From NCBI RefSeq assembly GCF_002078875.1, contig NC_034409.1, forward strand, positions 110,021,568 through 110,085,567: 64,000 nucleotides of DNA, given 5' to 3'. This DNA comes from Numida meleagris (taxonomy: Eukaryota; Chordata; Aves; Galliformes; Numididae). A program made the translations under genes and the position numbers. Shown here one piece after another: positions 1 to 12,039 of this stretch. The stretch's first letter is position 1; each line of letters starts with the position of its first letter. The notes under the pieces were generated by a model. That model had not been told where the DNA came from, did not search any database, and was given only the letters and a program-made list of their open reading frames with translations.

Positions 1-3000
1 GGCAGCGTTGTTTCCTTTGTGCAGCCCTCAAAGCACAGCTGGCAGCGTGCAGGACAGCAGGGAACTCCATCCGTAGCTTTACTCTGATGCAGAGCTCATT
101 TATGCCATGACTGGATTCACGGTTCCGTGCCCTAGTCCCGAAGCAAGTACCGTAACCACATCCCTTGGGTGTACCAATGGTCTATGGTAGGCCCAGCATA
201 AGGAAGCCAGCTAACAAGAGGGAACCGATTGGATTGATAGCAGATGCTCATCTGTTCTGAATTTAGCCCCTCTAAAATGGGGTGGGTACAAGCTGTGTAC
301 TGTGTTGCGCATAAAAAGTAATTTTTCAAGTAGTCATGTCATTTTAGTTCTGGATGCATCCTAGCAGGTGTTCCTGTAGATCAGCTGCTGCAGTGGTAGC
401 ACTGCACACTAACTCGGCTCATCCAGGTGATGGCTTCATTCATTCTCAACCACTTCTTATCCCAGTAAAGTACAAAGACAAGGAGACCTACTGAGAGCCA
501 CACAGTGGAGTGTTTCTGATGCTAGAAATACAAACTTACCTGGTAAGCACTGGTATTTGACTTGAGTGACACATTCTTCATCTCGACTGTTTATGACACT
601 AAACAAGTGAAGTAATTTTGATCATTGGGATTCAGCCCACTGTAAATGTTTTGACTACAGACTTTTGGCTCTGTTGATGTGAATTTCTTGAAAATTCTGT
701 GTATCCAGCCTGTGAGGAAAGAAAACTCATGAAGCCCCTGAGGGTGCTTCTGCCTTATGTAGATGACATGAGTAGTGATTGAATAGAACTAATATACTTT
801 TCTTAAGTGGAGCTACTATTCAGTTAATATTACACTGTAAAAAGACTACCTTGGAAATCTTTGGGTCTTTAATTCCCACTGTATAGCCTTCTATCAAGAG
901 ACAAAAACTGTAAGGCACGTCAGTTAGAAGAATGTCCCGCCTCCTCTTCACCAGAGACTGTTTTCCTTGTAGCAACCTTAGGCAGCAAGATATTCACCTA
1001 GAATGCGCCTGGGCAGCCCAGCCACAGGGTTGAGCCCCTGAGCTCCTTGAAGCAGTTTGAGCACCATTACAGACAGCGTAGAGCAGGCCCACAGTGCCTC
1101 AGTTTGCCCAGCCTCCTGCCCAAACCCTGCTGATGCATCTGGGTTATTTGTACGGTACACAGAAGACAAAAAGCTGCTATAAATTCAGCATGAAGTTTTG
1201 GTTGCATAGAGAAGGCTCATGCAGGTGCAGAACTAGCATTACAATTTCTTTTTTCAATCTCCCAAATGGAGAAGGGCCACCTAGTGTTGTAAATATCACT
1301 GCATAATTTAGAGTGCCTCTTGGACTTCTCTAAATTTATGCTGGATGTGATCTCAGAGGTAGCCCTGGGATTGGGAAGAAACAAGTATTTCTGTTTGCCC
1401 CTTTTATATTTTATTGTTGTACAGGAGCTCTTAGATTTGTAAAGAAAACTTGATCTTACCAGTATGCTTCCTCAGTCTGACTTATGCCTATGATTTCAGG
1501 GTGTTAAGTTGGTCCAATAAATGTCCATTAACCTCTGCTTCCCTCTACTTAATAAAAGTATGTTAGGTTATTCAATGTCTCGGAGTGGTAAGATTATTGT
1601 ATTGAAATGGTAACCTAATTTAGATTATGCTGGCCACTGTCATGTAGCCTCTAGCATGCAGCTGTTGAAAATCAGAGGGACATTTTTTATCTCAGCAGTA
1701 AAACTTTATTCTTCAGTCTTTTTATTTGATTTTGGTCAAGAAAGATGCAGCACTACCAGCCTCTGAGTGAAAAGATCACTACTTACATCAGAAACATCAC
1801 TAGCAAGGTTACCCAGTTGATTTTGAAAGGACAAACAGAAGGTGAGGCATATGAGCTTCAGCAGCATTGAAGGGGGGTGGATGTTTTGTAACCAGATACT
1901 GGAGCCACTAGGAAAAGCTAACGCACACACTGAATCCAGTATTTCTTCCATTCTTGTTCTCTGCTCTAAGAAAATTATTTCAGAATGTCGTCATTGAAAT
2001 GAATATTTGGAAAAGTTCCTAAAGCTCACGATGCTTTTTGCAAATTGAGATTGGAATACCAGATGCAAACAGTTCTGTTCCACTGTGATTAGTTCTCAGC
2101 ATCTGTAATGAATATTACATAAATAATTTGTTCTTATCTGGGAGATAGATATGTTTCCTTTAGCTGAGACCTCAGTTAATATTCTAGACAGTGAGGAAGT
2201 TGATCACTTCTCATGTCATTTTAACCTTTTATTCCTAAGAAAAAATAAAACGATGTGTGTATATGCACATCCATGCGTTCTGCTGTGTGGGAATATTAGA
2301 AACACGCAAAATAAATTTGGCCACATCTCTATGTTCTTATGATTAATACACGACTTGAGCCTGTTGCTGTGTTGTGGAAGATAGCTGAGCTGGTAGCAGT
2401 TTGCTTTGAAGTATAATTCATCTTGAAGCTGAAATGTGAGTCTGTTTTCCTCCATGTCTAGCCTTCCAGATGGAGACTTCTCTTCCACTTCTTCACCAAA
2501 TGGCTGTGGTAGTGGGGCAGGTCTTGAGAACAGTAGAGGCAGTATGCAGATTGTGCTGAATGTCACAGTCAAAGAAACAAGGAACGTATCAAAAGCATAA
2601 GCCAACTAAAAGAGACATGGCAGAGCAGGGACAACTCAACCCATGCCCAGATCTGCTATTGCACTAATCCACTGAATGTGTGGAGAAAGTTCACGTAGAC
2701 GCAGGATAGCAGAATTGGGTTACGCTGGAGTTCAGCTCTGGGTAAGTGAGGGTGGCTTTACATTCACAAACTTGGTGCATTTTCCTAACATCCTTCATCT
2801 CTGTGTTGCTTACTATCCTTACTACAAAAGGCATTTGAAGATTAATCTCCATATTAACCAGAGCGAGGCGGGGACAGTTTGATTAGTAATTTTGTAGAAT
2901 ATTTTATGTCAAAAAATGTAGATGTTACAGTTTACAGTAGTGTTGCAGCACATAATACTGAATGCTAAAGAATCCATCCTAGACAGGTGGAAAGTAAGGT

Positions 3001-4745
3001 TATTTTTTTTTTTTAAATTCCTTTTTAAACTCAGTCCCTTTTTACTGAAGTCAATGTCTTAGATGTCTAAGCATCTCCTCACCGTGCCTTACACCCATTT
3101 GTGTTTACTGGAGTAGATGTAACAAAAACAACAGATCTGTCGAAAACATAACTCGGTAAAGATTTGTGAATTTATCCAGTAAGCAAAAGAAGATAAATTC
3201 CACTGTGTTGTTTTCTGTTGACTGAAAATTTCCAAAGCTTCTTTTTTTTCATTTGATATTAGGAAAAAAAAAATGCATACACGTAAGCTCTATAATGCAT
3301 AAAAAACATATTTGTCTCAAAAGCTCACAAGTTAGCTAGTCATGATGGCTGTCCTAAAGTATTTTTTACTTATCAAAACATGCATTTCAGTTAAGCCATT
3401 AGGCTATTTTCCTAAATGTTGCAAGAGGAAAAGGAGCGAGATCCCAGGAAAATGCCTTGTTTTGTTGGAGCAGCTTGAACAACTGCTTCTGCCCACATCT
3501 GCCTCCAAAGGGTTTCAGTGCTGGAGTCAGAGGGTTCTGCTCTGCCCATATTATCAGCTTATGATCTGTGATTTTAAATCTGCAAGTCTAGAGGCAGAGT
3601 GGAGAAAGCTTTCTATTTCTTCTGTGTAAGTGTTACTCAGCTCAGTGTTTTTCTCCTGGCTGTAATTCAGAGTGCTCCATCAGTGGGATATTTATCCATC
3701 AAAGGCAATGGAGGGACTCTCAGTAATTCCAAGAAGCTTTGACTTTCATTCCAGTCATGTGTTTTCATTAGAACATTTTCTGTGTCTTTATCTGGTTTTC
3801 ATCATTAAAATGGTTAGAAGAGGGAGATCACTGAGGGTGATCCACACAATGGTCAGACTCTGTCCACCTAGAGTTACACAAACTCTACTCTTGATTGCAT
3901 ACAGAAACCAGAAATGTGGAAAGGTTCACACTGCTGCTCAGAATGGACTAAACAGGGCTAAATCCAATGGGCTGAGGCATCAAGGCTCAATGACAGACAT
4001 CTTTTGTCTCATGAAGGAGAGCCTGGCCTCTTCCGGGACAAACAAATCTTAGTAGCTGCTGCACAGGGAAGTTTGCATTCTATGGGGATTGCTTTGGGAA
4101 AATCCATGAGTCTGAGCGCAGAGTCCCCTTGAGACCTTGTTGGTTTTCGTTGGTTGATTTTGCCATAAGCACCAGCCTGCTGAAACTTTAAATCTTAACT
4201 TCAATGTTTAAAATATTTGTTGCATTTGTAAAGCTTCGTATGCTTTTGCATAAAATCATGGCAAGTCACACACAGATTAATAGTTTTACTGCTGTAAGAC
4301 TTTACGAATGTAACATGACTTGACATCATTTTGGAAATGTATATAGTCCAGAGCATTTGGCCAATACAATTAGTTTGAAAGGCCAACCTGGGAAATCCCC
4401 ATCCCCCTCTTTAAGCATCACTGTTGAATTCCACTCGCTCAAGCTGTACCATCACTACCAGTACAATATGTCTATATTGCAGTTTTGTAATAAGAATATA
4501 TGATAAAGTTATCTTTTAACAGTTTAATTTTCCATGTTTTTATACTTCTATAAATATATAACATGATACAGGATTGTGCCCCTCCATGCCTGCCAGAGCC
4601 TCCCTTGGCCTCTCCTTTCACCTCCCCAGTATTCCTGTGCCTGTGAGTATGGAGAAGTTTTGCCTGCCCACATCCACATCCTTTCAGCTACAGGCATGTT
4701 CTGCAGAGTTCCCAGCACCCACCCAGATCTGGAGCAAGCACCTGG
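1..4745. other. Unique sequence, no recognised exon; possible 3'UTR of a plus-strand neighbour
   Basis: This AT-rich stretch has no CR1 or other repeat I recognise and no ORF resembling a known protein. The short frames present (up to 126 codons at 3672-4052) look random. In human the gene left of NYX in this orientation is CASK, transcribed towards NYX, so part of this stretch could be CASK 3'UTR. No CASK coding exon is visible, so this rests on synteny only. The plus strand carries several AATAAA hexamers, for example at 1516 and 1551. Confidence 0.4.
1516..1556 (+). terminator. Paired AATAAA poly(A) signals on the plus strand
   Basis: AATAAA occurs at 1516-1521 and again at 1551-1556, followed by a T/G-rich stretch around 1560-1610. 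This arrangement fits the end of a plus-strand transcript, possibly the CASK 3'UTR. It could also be chance in AT-rich DNA. Confidence 0.25.
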
Positions 4746-4749
4746 CAGA

Positions 4750-5430
4750 TCACAGAACAGTTTGGATTGGAAGGGACCTCAAAGCCCACCCAGCCCAGCC
4801 CCTGCCATGGGCAGGGCTGCCCCCACCAGCTCAGGCTGCCCAGGGCCCCATCCAACCTGGCCTTGAGTGCCTCCAGGGATGGGGCACCACAGCTTCTCTG
4901 GGCAGCCTGTGCCAGGGCCTCACCGCCCTCTGGGGAAATAATTTCTTCCTAATATCTAGCCTAAATCTCCCCTCTTTTAGTTAAAAACATTCCCCCTTGT
5001 CCTATCACTGTCAGACTGTGCAAGAAGTCAGTCTCTTTCCTGCTTATAAGCTCCTTTTAAGGACCAGAAGGCAGCAGTGAAGTCTCCCCACAGCCTTCTC
5101 TTCTCCAGGCTGAACAACTGGAGACTTCCCTCAGCCTGCCTTCATAGGAGAGGTGCTCCAGCCCTCTGATCATCTTTGTGGCCTCCTCTGGACCTACTCC
5201 AACAGCTCTAAGTCTTTCTTATGCTGGGGGCCTCAGTCTCGGATGCAGTACTGCAGGTGGGGCCTCGTGAGAGCAGAGCACAGGCGGACAGTCCCCACCC
5301 TCTCCCTGCTGGCCACCCATCTTTTGATGCATCCTAGGATGCAGCTGGCCTTCTGGTATCTCACCTCCTGTACCTCACCACCTGGCCTCCACTGTCCCTT
5401 GAGCCATCCAGCTCCTGCAGCAAGCAACCA
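4750..5430 (-). mobile_element. CR1 LINE, 3' portion, minus orientation
   Basis: On the plus strand this reads as the reverse complement of a CR1 3' end. It starts with CACAGAACAGTTTGGATTGG and continues through the CCCAGCCCAGCCCCTGCCATGG and GCCTTGAGTGCCTCCAGGGA blocks. The ORF2 C-terminal coding part follows (reverse of the [23 protein letters not shown] segment near 5090-5110). It is 5'-truncated, as is usual for avian CR1, and its reading frame is broken. Confidence 0.9.
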
Positions 5431-6110
5431 GGAGGGGCATTAAGCACTGGGCTGTGAGAGGTAGCAGTCCCTGCCCAGCTGTCACACCGCTGCGCAATGC
5501 TTGTACTAACCCAGGAGATGCATGAACATCTGGGGAAGGAGTGCCCTCCTAATTTTTATTAGACCGGGAGTGGCTTAAAATCTTGACCTTGTTCCAGCTG
5601 AAGCCAGATATTCCCTGTAGTCATTTTCATAGTTTGCAGTTAGATCTTAGCAGTTGCTGGCTGCTTATTTCTTGCTCATCCTTTCAATTAGGGCAGCCGA
5701 GTGCTTTAACCAACTCAGAGACTGCTCATGTCCTGGTGCCAGGAAGATGTGGGAGGAGGAGGAAGAGCTGCAGAAATGTAATCTTCAAATCAACCTGTCT
5801 GCAGTAAGTAGAGCTAATGATAGAAGTCCTGGGATAAGAGCATTTTACAGTGTCTTTAACTATAGTGTGGGGCCTATTTTACTGAAGTGTTTCTTAAATT
5901 CAACTGTTTGTGTATTTGGGTCCCAGAGAGAAGACAACAGCTCTTCCTGCACCTTTTCACCAGGCCCATGGGGACATGAGTAGGTCACCTGGTGCATTCA
6001 GAAATTTGGTACAATATTTCCAATTTAGATTGTCCCCCTTTCAAATTCAACAACTGCATTTTCTGATTATTACCCCTAGTTTAACACTTTTGTGGCCAAT
6101 CTGATGCATT
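5431..6110. other. Unique intergenic sequence
   Basis: Sequence between two CR1 copies. Overlapping short frames (5583-5807 and 5654-5983) have no recognisable protein similarity. Nothing else is visible. Confidence 0.5.
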
Positions 6111-6203
6111 GGGTTAGTGGGCATGGTGGTGACAGGCTGATGGTTGGACTAGATGATCTTAGAGGTCTCATCCAACGTTAATGATTCTATGATTCTATTC
6201 TGT
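6111..6203 (+). mobile_element. CR1 LINE 3' tail, plus orientation
   Basis: A short CR1 terminus: GGTTGGACTAGATGATCTTA, then AGGTCT, CATCCAACGTTAATGATTCT and the ATTCTATGATTCTATTCT tail. Only about the last 90 bases of the element remain. Confidence 0.9.
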
Positions 6204-8168
6204 GTTTAGTGGAAACAGCTGGGCTCCTAACCATCAAAATAAGGGTGAGGGGGCAGATTCTGCTTTTAAGTGGGACAATTCAGAGATCCAGCTTCAAGCA
6301 CAGCCCTGCTGCAGCAGCACAACAGAGCTGCCAGCAAATGCGGCTTGGAGGAGGAACAAGCAGTTGCAGGAGGATAGGAGATGGCTTGTGGGGTGCAGGA
6401 GAAGGACAGCTTAAGCTGATCTCAGTCACTCGCTCACTCCTCCCTGTCCTGCTCTTAGAAGCTGAATGAGTGCTAAATGAAATTCTCTCTTAATCCAAAA
6501 AGCAAAGAAATGGGGTGTCCATACGAAGTAAAGTGCGACATGAGGAAGTATAGTAAAATGAATAGAAGTATTTTGGTCTTTTTTAAATGCCTTGGGATTC
6601 TTTGTAAGGAATATAATCTTTATGCTTTATATTAAGGCTTTAAATCAATCTTTAAAAGAGAGAAATTAAGAGGGAAGTATAATAAAAATTGAAGGATGTG
6701 GTGAAGGTCAAAGTGAGAAAAACTGCAGAAGTAATGAACTTTTCACATTCAAGGCTGAGACTAACCACAGAGTACAAGATCAGACAGGCTCAGCTAACCA
6801 CGGGGTCAACAAAATCAGGCTTTGGTTAAGATCCGGTCTGTTGAGAAGTATCTGGTATTTGCCGTATTTGTACTCATTTTATTTTAGAGATTGCAGTTTA
6901 GAAGACCTGTTTTGTCCCAAGAGAAGTACTCACTGAGACAGGTCTTGTGTACGCTAAGGTTCTAACCCAGAGATGCTTCTACGCAATGTAAATCTAAAAC
7001 TTACACAAGACTTTGTCCAAGAGTTGGCTGCTCCATAGTGTCCCTTGATACAGTTTCTTTTAGACCTAACTTACATATTGAGATTATTTTGTTATGTTTA
7101 AACATTAACATGTTTTTCTTTACAATAGTACTTGTGATGGTTTTTTTTTTCTTAATTCATTGTCTTTATTCCATGGATAATATTTTCTATAAAGCTCTTT
7201 TTAAACTCTTCTGGACGTTTTGGTCTTTACACTCCCCAGATCTCAATTCAAACTCCATGGGTCTCTATGAGATTTGGGCAGCAGGCAAGGAGAGAGGAGG
7301 GATTCATATTATTAGTGTTAGTGCAATAAACTCATATCTTGACTCTAATAAAGTGGGCATTTAGAAAGCTGTGTTTAATGTAACTAGAAAGTGGGTTTTT
7401 TTACCCAAACCAGCCCTGTTCTACAAAGTTCTCACTAGGGCAGCAGTGATCATGGCAGGCTACTTCCTTGCAAGACTTCATATACTGCAAAGGAGGAACT
7501 GCAATTTTCTAGAGTAAGCTGCTTTATCTGTTGATTTGGCTCCTCTTGAATTTCTGATCACAACAGTTATCAAGGGAAAACACCAATTTCAAGACTTAAT
7601 CTTTTTAAGAGCTAATAGCAAGATGTCATCAAGCCAAGAATTAGCTAAATACTTAACGCCCACTTCAAAACTGGCAATGAGGCTCCAGTGTCAGCTGGAG
7701 TGCACTTTCTGCCATTCTAGTAACAGTTATTGTTACAGTGATTCTTGCCCTGGATTTCATGTCTCTTGCCAAAGCAGAAAGACATGGTAAGACTCCACAA
7801 GGTAAGCAGAGTAGCGAATACAACGCTCTGAATAAGCTTCCATCAAGAAGCAGAAAAGATGATAAAGTATTCATTCAGAAGGCAGGTCCCTACTTCATCT
7901 TGTTTTCTAATTGAGAATTTGAAAATAACTTAAAAAAAAAATCAGTTATGGGTTGGCATCTACCCATACAGCCAGTAAAACCAACTCTTTGCTATGACCT
8001 TAGAAACAAGGCTAACTCAGCCTTTCACAATGCTGGAAGCCCTCTCGGGATTTGAGTGGCAACACTTTGCTGTCCTGCCCAGGAAGCTTCTGCTCCAGGG
8101 AAGCACCGACCAAAGGCGATGCTCAAACTGAGCACAGAGAGCCACGGGGATGCGGCGAGATGAATCAT
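6204..8168. other. Unique intergenic sequence
   Basis: About 2 kb of AT-rich sequence between CR1 copies. No exon-like segment, RNA gene or repeat was recognised. The longest frame (7038-7364, 108 codons) is low-complexity and hydrophobic and looks like chance. Confidence 0.5.
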
Positions 8169-8169
8169 C

Positions 8170-8364
8170 ACAGAATCATAGAATGGCCTGGGTTGAAAAG
8201 GACCTCAATGATCATCTCATTTCAACCCCCCCTGCTGAGTGCAGGGTCGCCAACCACTAGACTAGGCTGCCCAGAGCCACGTCCAGCCTGGCCTTGAACA
8301 CCTCCAGGGACGGGGCATCCACAACCTCCCTGGGCAACCTGTTCCAGTGCGTCACCACCCTAAA
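8170..8364 (-). mobile_element. CR1 LINE 3' end, minus orientation
   Basis: Reverse complement of a CR1 terminus: CACAGAATCATAGAATGGCC, GGACCTCAATGATCATC, GGCCTTGAACACCTCCAGGG and GCAACCTGTTCCAGTGC. Together with the plus-oriented copy at 8741 it forms a tail-out inverted pair around about 375 bp of unique DNA. Confidence 0.9.
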
Positions 8365-8740
8365 TGAAGGAGAGGGGAGGAAGGGAAGTGTCGTGCACAG
8401 ACTCACAGGATTCTGCTGGTGGAGCCAAAGGGCTCCCTTGTCAGCTGCTCCATACCGCTAGCAATGCACGCTGACAATCTCTCAAGGGCTCTGAGGGACA
8501 AGCAGGATTCCAGAGCTGGAGGGAGCAAGGGCTGCTCCCATTACTGCAGGGAAGCTGGAAGCCCATTATATGTGGCATGCATTTTCTTGGCAGCTGTAAC
8601 TGTATTGCAGACCCACAGGGAGATGCTTCCTGGGACAAGCACTCCAGGATATAGAATATGTTTAAATTATTCATGCCCAAGGTAACTGGCCCAGAACTGT
8701 ACAGCTCCAGACCTGGTGTCTCCTACAGTATTCTCCTGGG
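8365..8740. other. Unique spacer between inverted CR1 copies
   Basis: No gene or repeat recognised. The overlapping short frames on both strands are not protein-like. Confidence 0.45.
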
Positions 8741-9822
8741 AAAGCTGGCAGCCCGTGGCTTGGACAGGTGCACTCTTTGCTGGGTAAAGAACTGGAGGGC
8801 CAGGCCCAGAGAGTGGTGGTGAGTGCAGTAAAATCCATCTGGCAACCACTCATGAGTGGTGTTCTCCAAGTGTCAGTACTGGGGCCTGTCCTGTTCGATA
8901 TCTTTACTGATGACCTGCAAGAGGTGCACCTCGATAAGTTTGCAGATGGCACCGAGTTGGGAGAAAGTGCTGATCTGCCTGGAAGTAGGAAGGCCCTACA
9001 GACGGATCTGTAGGGTCACTGGGCTGAGGCCAGTGGGATGAGGTTCAACAAGACCAAGTGCTGGGTCCTGCACTTTGGCCACAACAACCCCAGGCAACAC
9101 TACAGGCTTGGGCCAGAGTGGCTGGAAAACTGCGTGGAGGGAACAGACCTGGGGGTGTTGGTCAACTCTCAGCTGAACATGAGCCAAGAAGGCCAACAGC
9201 ACCCTGGTTTGTATCAGAAATAATGTTGCCAGCAGGTGCAGGGCGGTGATCACTCCCTGTACTCAGCACTGGTGAGGCCACACCCTGAGTGCTGTGTTGA
9301 GTTTTGGGCCTCTCAATACAAGAAAAACATTGAGGCGCTGGAGTGTGTCCAGAGAAGGGCAACGAAGCTATGAGGGATCTGGAGAACAAGTCTCATGGGG
9401 AGCGTCTGAAGGAACTGGGATTGTTCAGTCTGGAGAAGAGGAAGCTCAGGGGAGACCATATCACTCTCTACAACTACCTGAAAGGAGGTTGTGGCCAGAT
9501 GGGGGTTGACATCTTCTCCCAAGTAACAGAAATAGGATGAGAAGGAATGGCATCAGGTTACACCAAGGGAGGTTCAGCTAGGATATTAGGAACAATTTCT
9601 TTTCTGAAAGAGTGGTGAGACAGCGGAACAGAAGTGGTTGAGTCACTGTCCCCAGAGGTGTTCAAGAACCATGTGATGCAAGGAGATAGATGTACCACCA
9701 TAGATGTGGTACTAAGGGACATGGTTAGTGGGAAATATTGGTGATAGGTAGGCAATTGGACTGGATGATCTTGGAGGTCTTTTCCAACTTCGGTGATTCT
9801 ATGATCCTATTATTCTACAGTT
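8741..9822 (+). mobile_element. CR1 LINE with ORF2 (reverse transcriptase) C-terminal remnant
   Basis: About 1.1 kb of CR1 in plus orientation. In broken frames it encodes the end of the reverse-transcriptase domain: a GPVLFDIF stretch, then KFADG where active elements carry a FADD-type catalytic motif, so the second Asp is lost. After that come the C-terminal [13 protein letters not shown] and [14 protein letters not shown] segments. Several frame changes and stops make it inactive. It ends with the ACTGGATGATCTTGGAGGTC tail and ATTCTATGAT repeats. Confidence 0.95.
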
Positions 9823-10851
9823 CTGTGTTCTTGTTGCAATGTATCATAGACACTCTCCTTGTCCTTTACCTCACAGGGGAATCTCTGCCATTTTCAGGCA
9901 TTTCACAGTCAGCTCTAAACTATCTGCCATTGTTGCAGATAAAGAATCATATCTGAAGCAATTATTAACTTGAAAGCCATACTCTTTCAATTACACAGTA
10001 AGACAATCCTCAGCTCTAATGCATTTCAGCACAGAAAATGAGAGCATGGGTGATTAAACAATTCACTCATCGAACATCCATCCTACAGGAAGTGAAACAT
10101 GACCTTTTGTACCCAGTGTGCCACCATCTGTGTCGAACCCATTGACAAACCTTTCCTGACAGGATGAAGCACTGCTCCTGTAGAGGCATCTTTAACATAA
10201 TGCGCCTCTACGGCATTTGGCTGGACTGGGTCTGAAAAACAGCCTTTCATAATACGCAGATGAATTTAGCATTTAAGAAGATTAATGGATTCATAAATAG
10301 CCTGGAAATCCAAACTCATTGCATTTAGTTCATGGAACAGGTCAAACAGACATTTATCAAACCATCTGCCATCTTTCTTCAGTGGGGGAAAAAGCTGTGG
10401 TCTAGCTACAGATGATAGCTGAGGGACCATCCCAACAGGGATTGCCTGGTGCCGACTGCTCTTAGAAATTCCTGGAGCTAATTACAAAGCAGCCAATCTT
10501 TTTGGACAGAACTCTGCACACCAAACCAGGCAGCCCCAAGGAGCATGTCCTGAAGCCTTTGAGCTGGCAAAATGTACGGGCACACTCTGATGGGGGGAAA
10601 AAATAGAGCTTCCTTGTCAGGAAGCAGCTGCTGCAGCAGATTAGGAGTGCACAGTCATTTTCTGTGATCTTGTGTCAGCTTTCACCGCAGCAGTTTGCTG
10701 CAAAGTCTGTGGGACATTTTGTGGGTTGTTCCCCAATGTGCTCAGCTGCTGGAACTGTTTGAGGCCGAGGGATCAGCTCCTGGTCACAGCTACTCTGGGC
10801 TGGCTGAAGACAAAGACCTGGCCCAAGGTATCTTTGCTGATGCTCCTTATG
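9823..10851. other. Unique intergenic sequence
   Basis: No exon, RNA gene or mobile element recognised. Sequence around 10640-10850 leading into the next CR1 tail may be older, diverged repeat, but I cannot support that. Confidence 0.45.
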
Positions 10852-10910
10852 GACTCAGTGATCCTTACAGGTCCATTCCAACTCGGGATATTCTATGATG
10901 CTATGACTCT
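10852..10910 (+). mobile_element. CR1 LINE terminal fragment
   Basis: A short CR1 tail: GGACTCAGTGATCCTTACAG, GTCCATTCCAACTCGGGATA and TTCTATGATGCTATGACTCT. The 5' limit is unclear. Confidence 0.75.
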
Positions 10911-11213
10911 AAGTGCTGGGCCCTTTTGGGAAAAGTTTCTTGCATGAAACTTTTATGTCACCCACACTGTCCTGTCCTTTGCTTCTGAGTGGCCACTGGA
11001 GTATGATGTGGGGAATCAGAAGGGTCTGGGGAGGGAATGGCTGTGCCACCTCACACCAGGCTCTCACCCACAGATCCTGGGTTCCATGACATCCACAGGA
11101 TCTCCATCCTGCCATACAGCAGCGCTGACCCTTCTTGCTCACAGCAGGTGAACAAAACTAGTTGCGTGTCAGAAATGGCTGCACCTAGGGCTGCCAGACC
11201 ATGGATATCTTCA

Positions 11214-11347
11214 ACATCTCAAAGCCAAGTTGGATGGGGCCCTGGGCAGCCTGAGCTGGTGGGGGGCAGCCCTGCCCATGGCAGGGGTTGGGGCTGGGTG
11301 GGCTTTGAGGTCCCTCCCAACCTAAGCCATTCTGTGATTCTATGATC
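11214..11347 (+). mobile_element. CR1 LINE 3' end, plus orientation
   Basis: Shows the CR1 block CAAGTTGGATGGGGCCCTGG, GCAGCCTGAGCTGGTGGGGG, GGGCTTTGAGGTCCCTCCCA and the GATTCTATGATC tail. It lies about 0.7 kb downstream of the NYX stop codon and antisense to NYX. Confidence 0.92.
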
Positions 11348-11450
11348 TCTGGAGTTCCTGTTTGCATTGAATTGTTCATGAAAAGGCAAGGGTTGGGAAA
11401 ACAAAGGTTTAGGGAAATGTTTGAAGGGGTAGTTTTAATGTGTTTCCATT

Positions 11451-11456
11451 TTTATT
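11451..11456 (-). terminator. Candidate NYX poly(A) signal
   Basis: TTTATT on the plus strand is AATAAA in the NYX direction, 584 bases beyond the stop codon. It is the first perfect hexamer I noticed downstream of NYX on that strand. Its use is inferred. Confidence 0.35.
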
Positions 11457-12039
11457 CTAATTTTGTGACATTTAAGTAGTAATTAGGAATTGTATATGTT
11501 GTATCATTTTAATATGAACATGTATACCACAATATGATAAGTATTGTGTGACAAATATTGATGATAGGAATATAAAACATTTAGTTCATCCTGGCTGCAT
11601 TTGTCATTGCCATATTCTGTTCCTGCTATCAAGCCATGAAATAATCTATAAATAAAAACAGCATATTCTTTGAAACAATATATTCATCAAAAAATAAAAA
11701 CATGTTTGAAATAGACATTGAGGAGTGAACTGTTGTGTTGAAAGCTTTTCCTCGAAGAAGACTGTTTTGACAAAAATAGATGTCTCTGGTTTTCTTGCAG
11801 ATGTGCCACGATAGCAGGGGAAAGAAGAACAAAATCCCTGTCTGACATCACACCCAAAATGCCATGCTCATCTCAGGCCCTCCCCAGGTACCGTCCTCCT
11901 GTTTAAAAGGGGCAGCAACCTTTCATAGCAACCCCAGGCAGTGCCTAGGGCTAGGAAGGGACAGAGACTTAGAGGTGTTCAGTCACAATCCCACAGATGG
12001 TAGCCTCCAGCAGGATACATGCTCCAGGCAGCTCTTGCA

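Noticed and set aside
2216..2605. 129-codon minus-strand ORF
   Set aside because: It looks like chance. No domain, and the end runs into AT-rich sequence.
3672..4052. 126-codon plus-strand ORF
   Set aside because: No protein-like features. It lies in AT-rich noncoding sequence.
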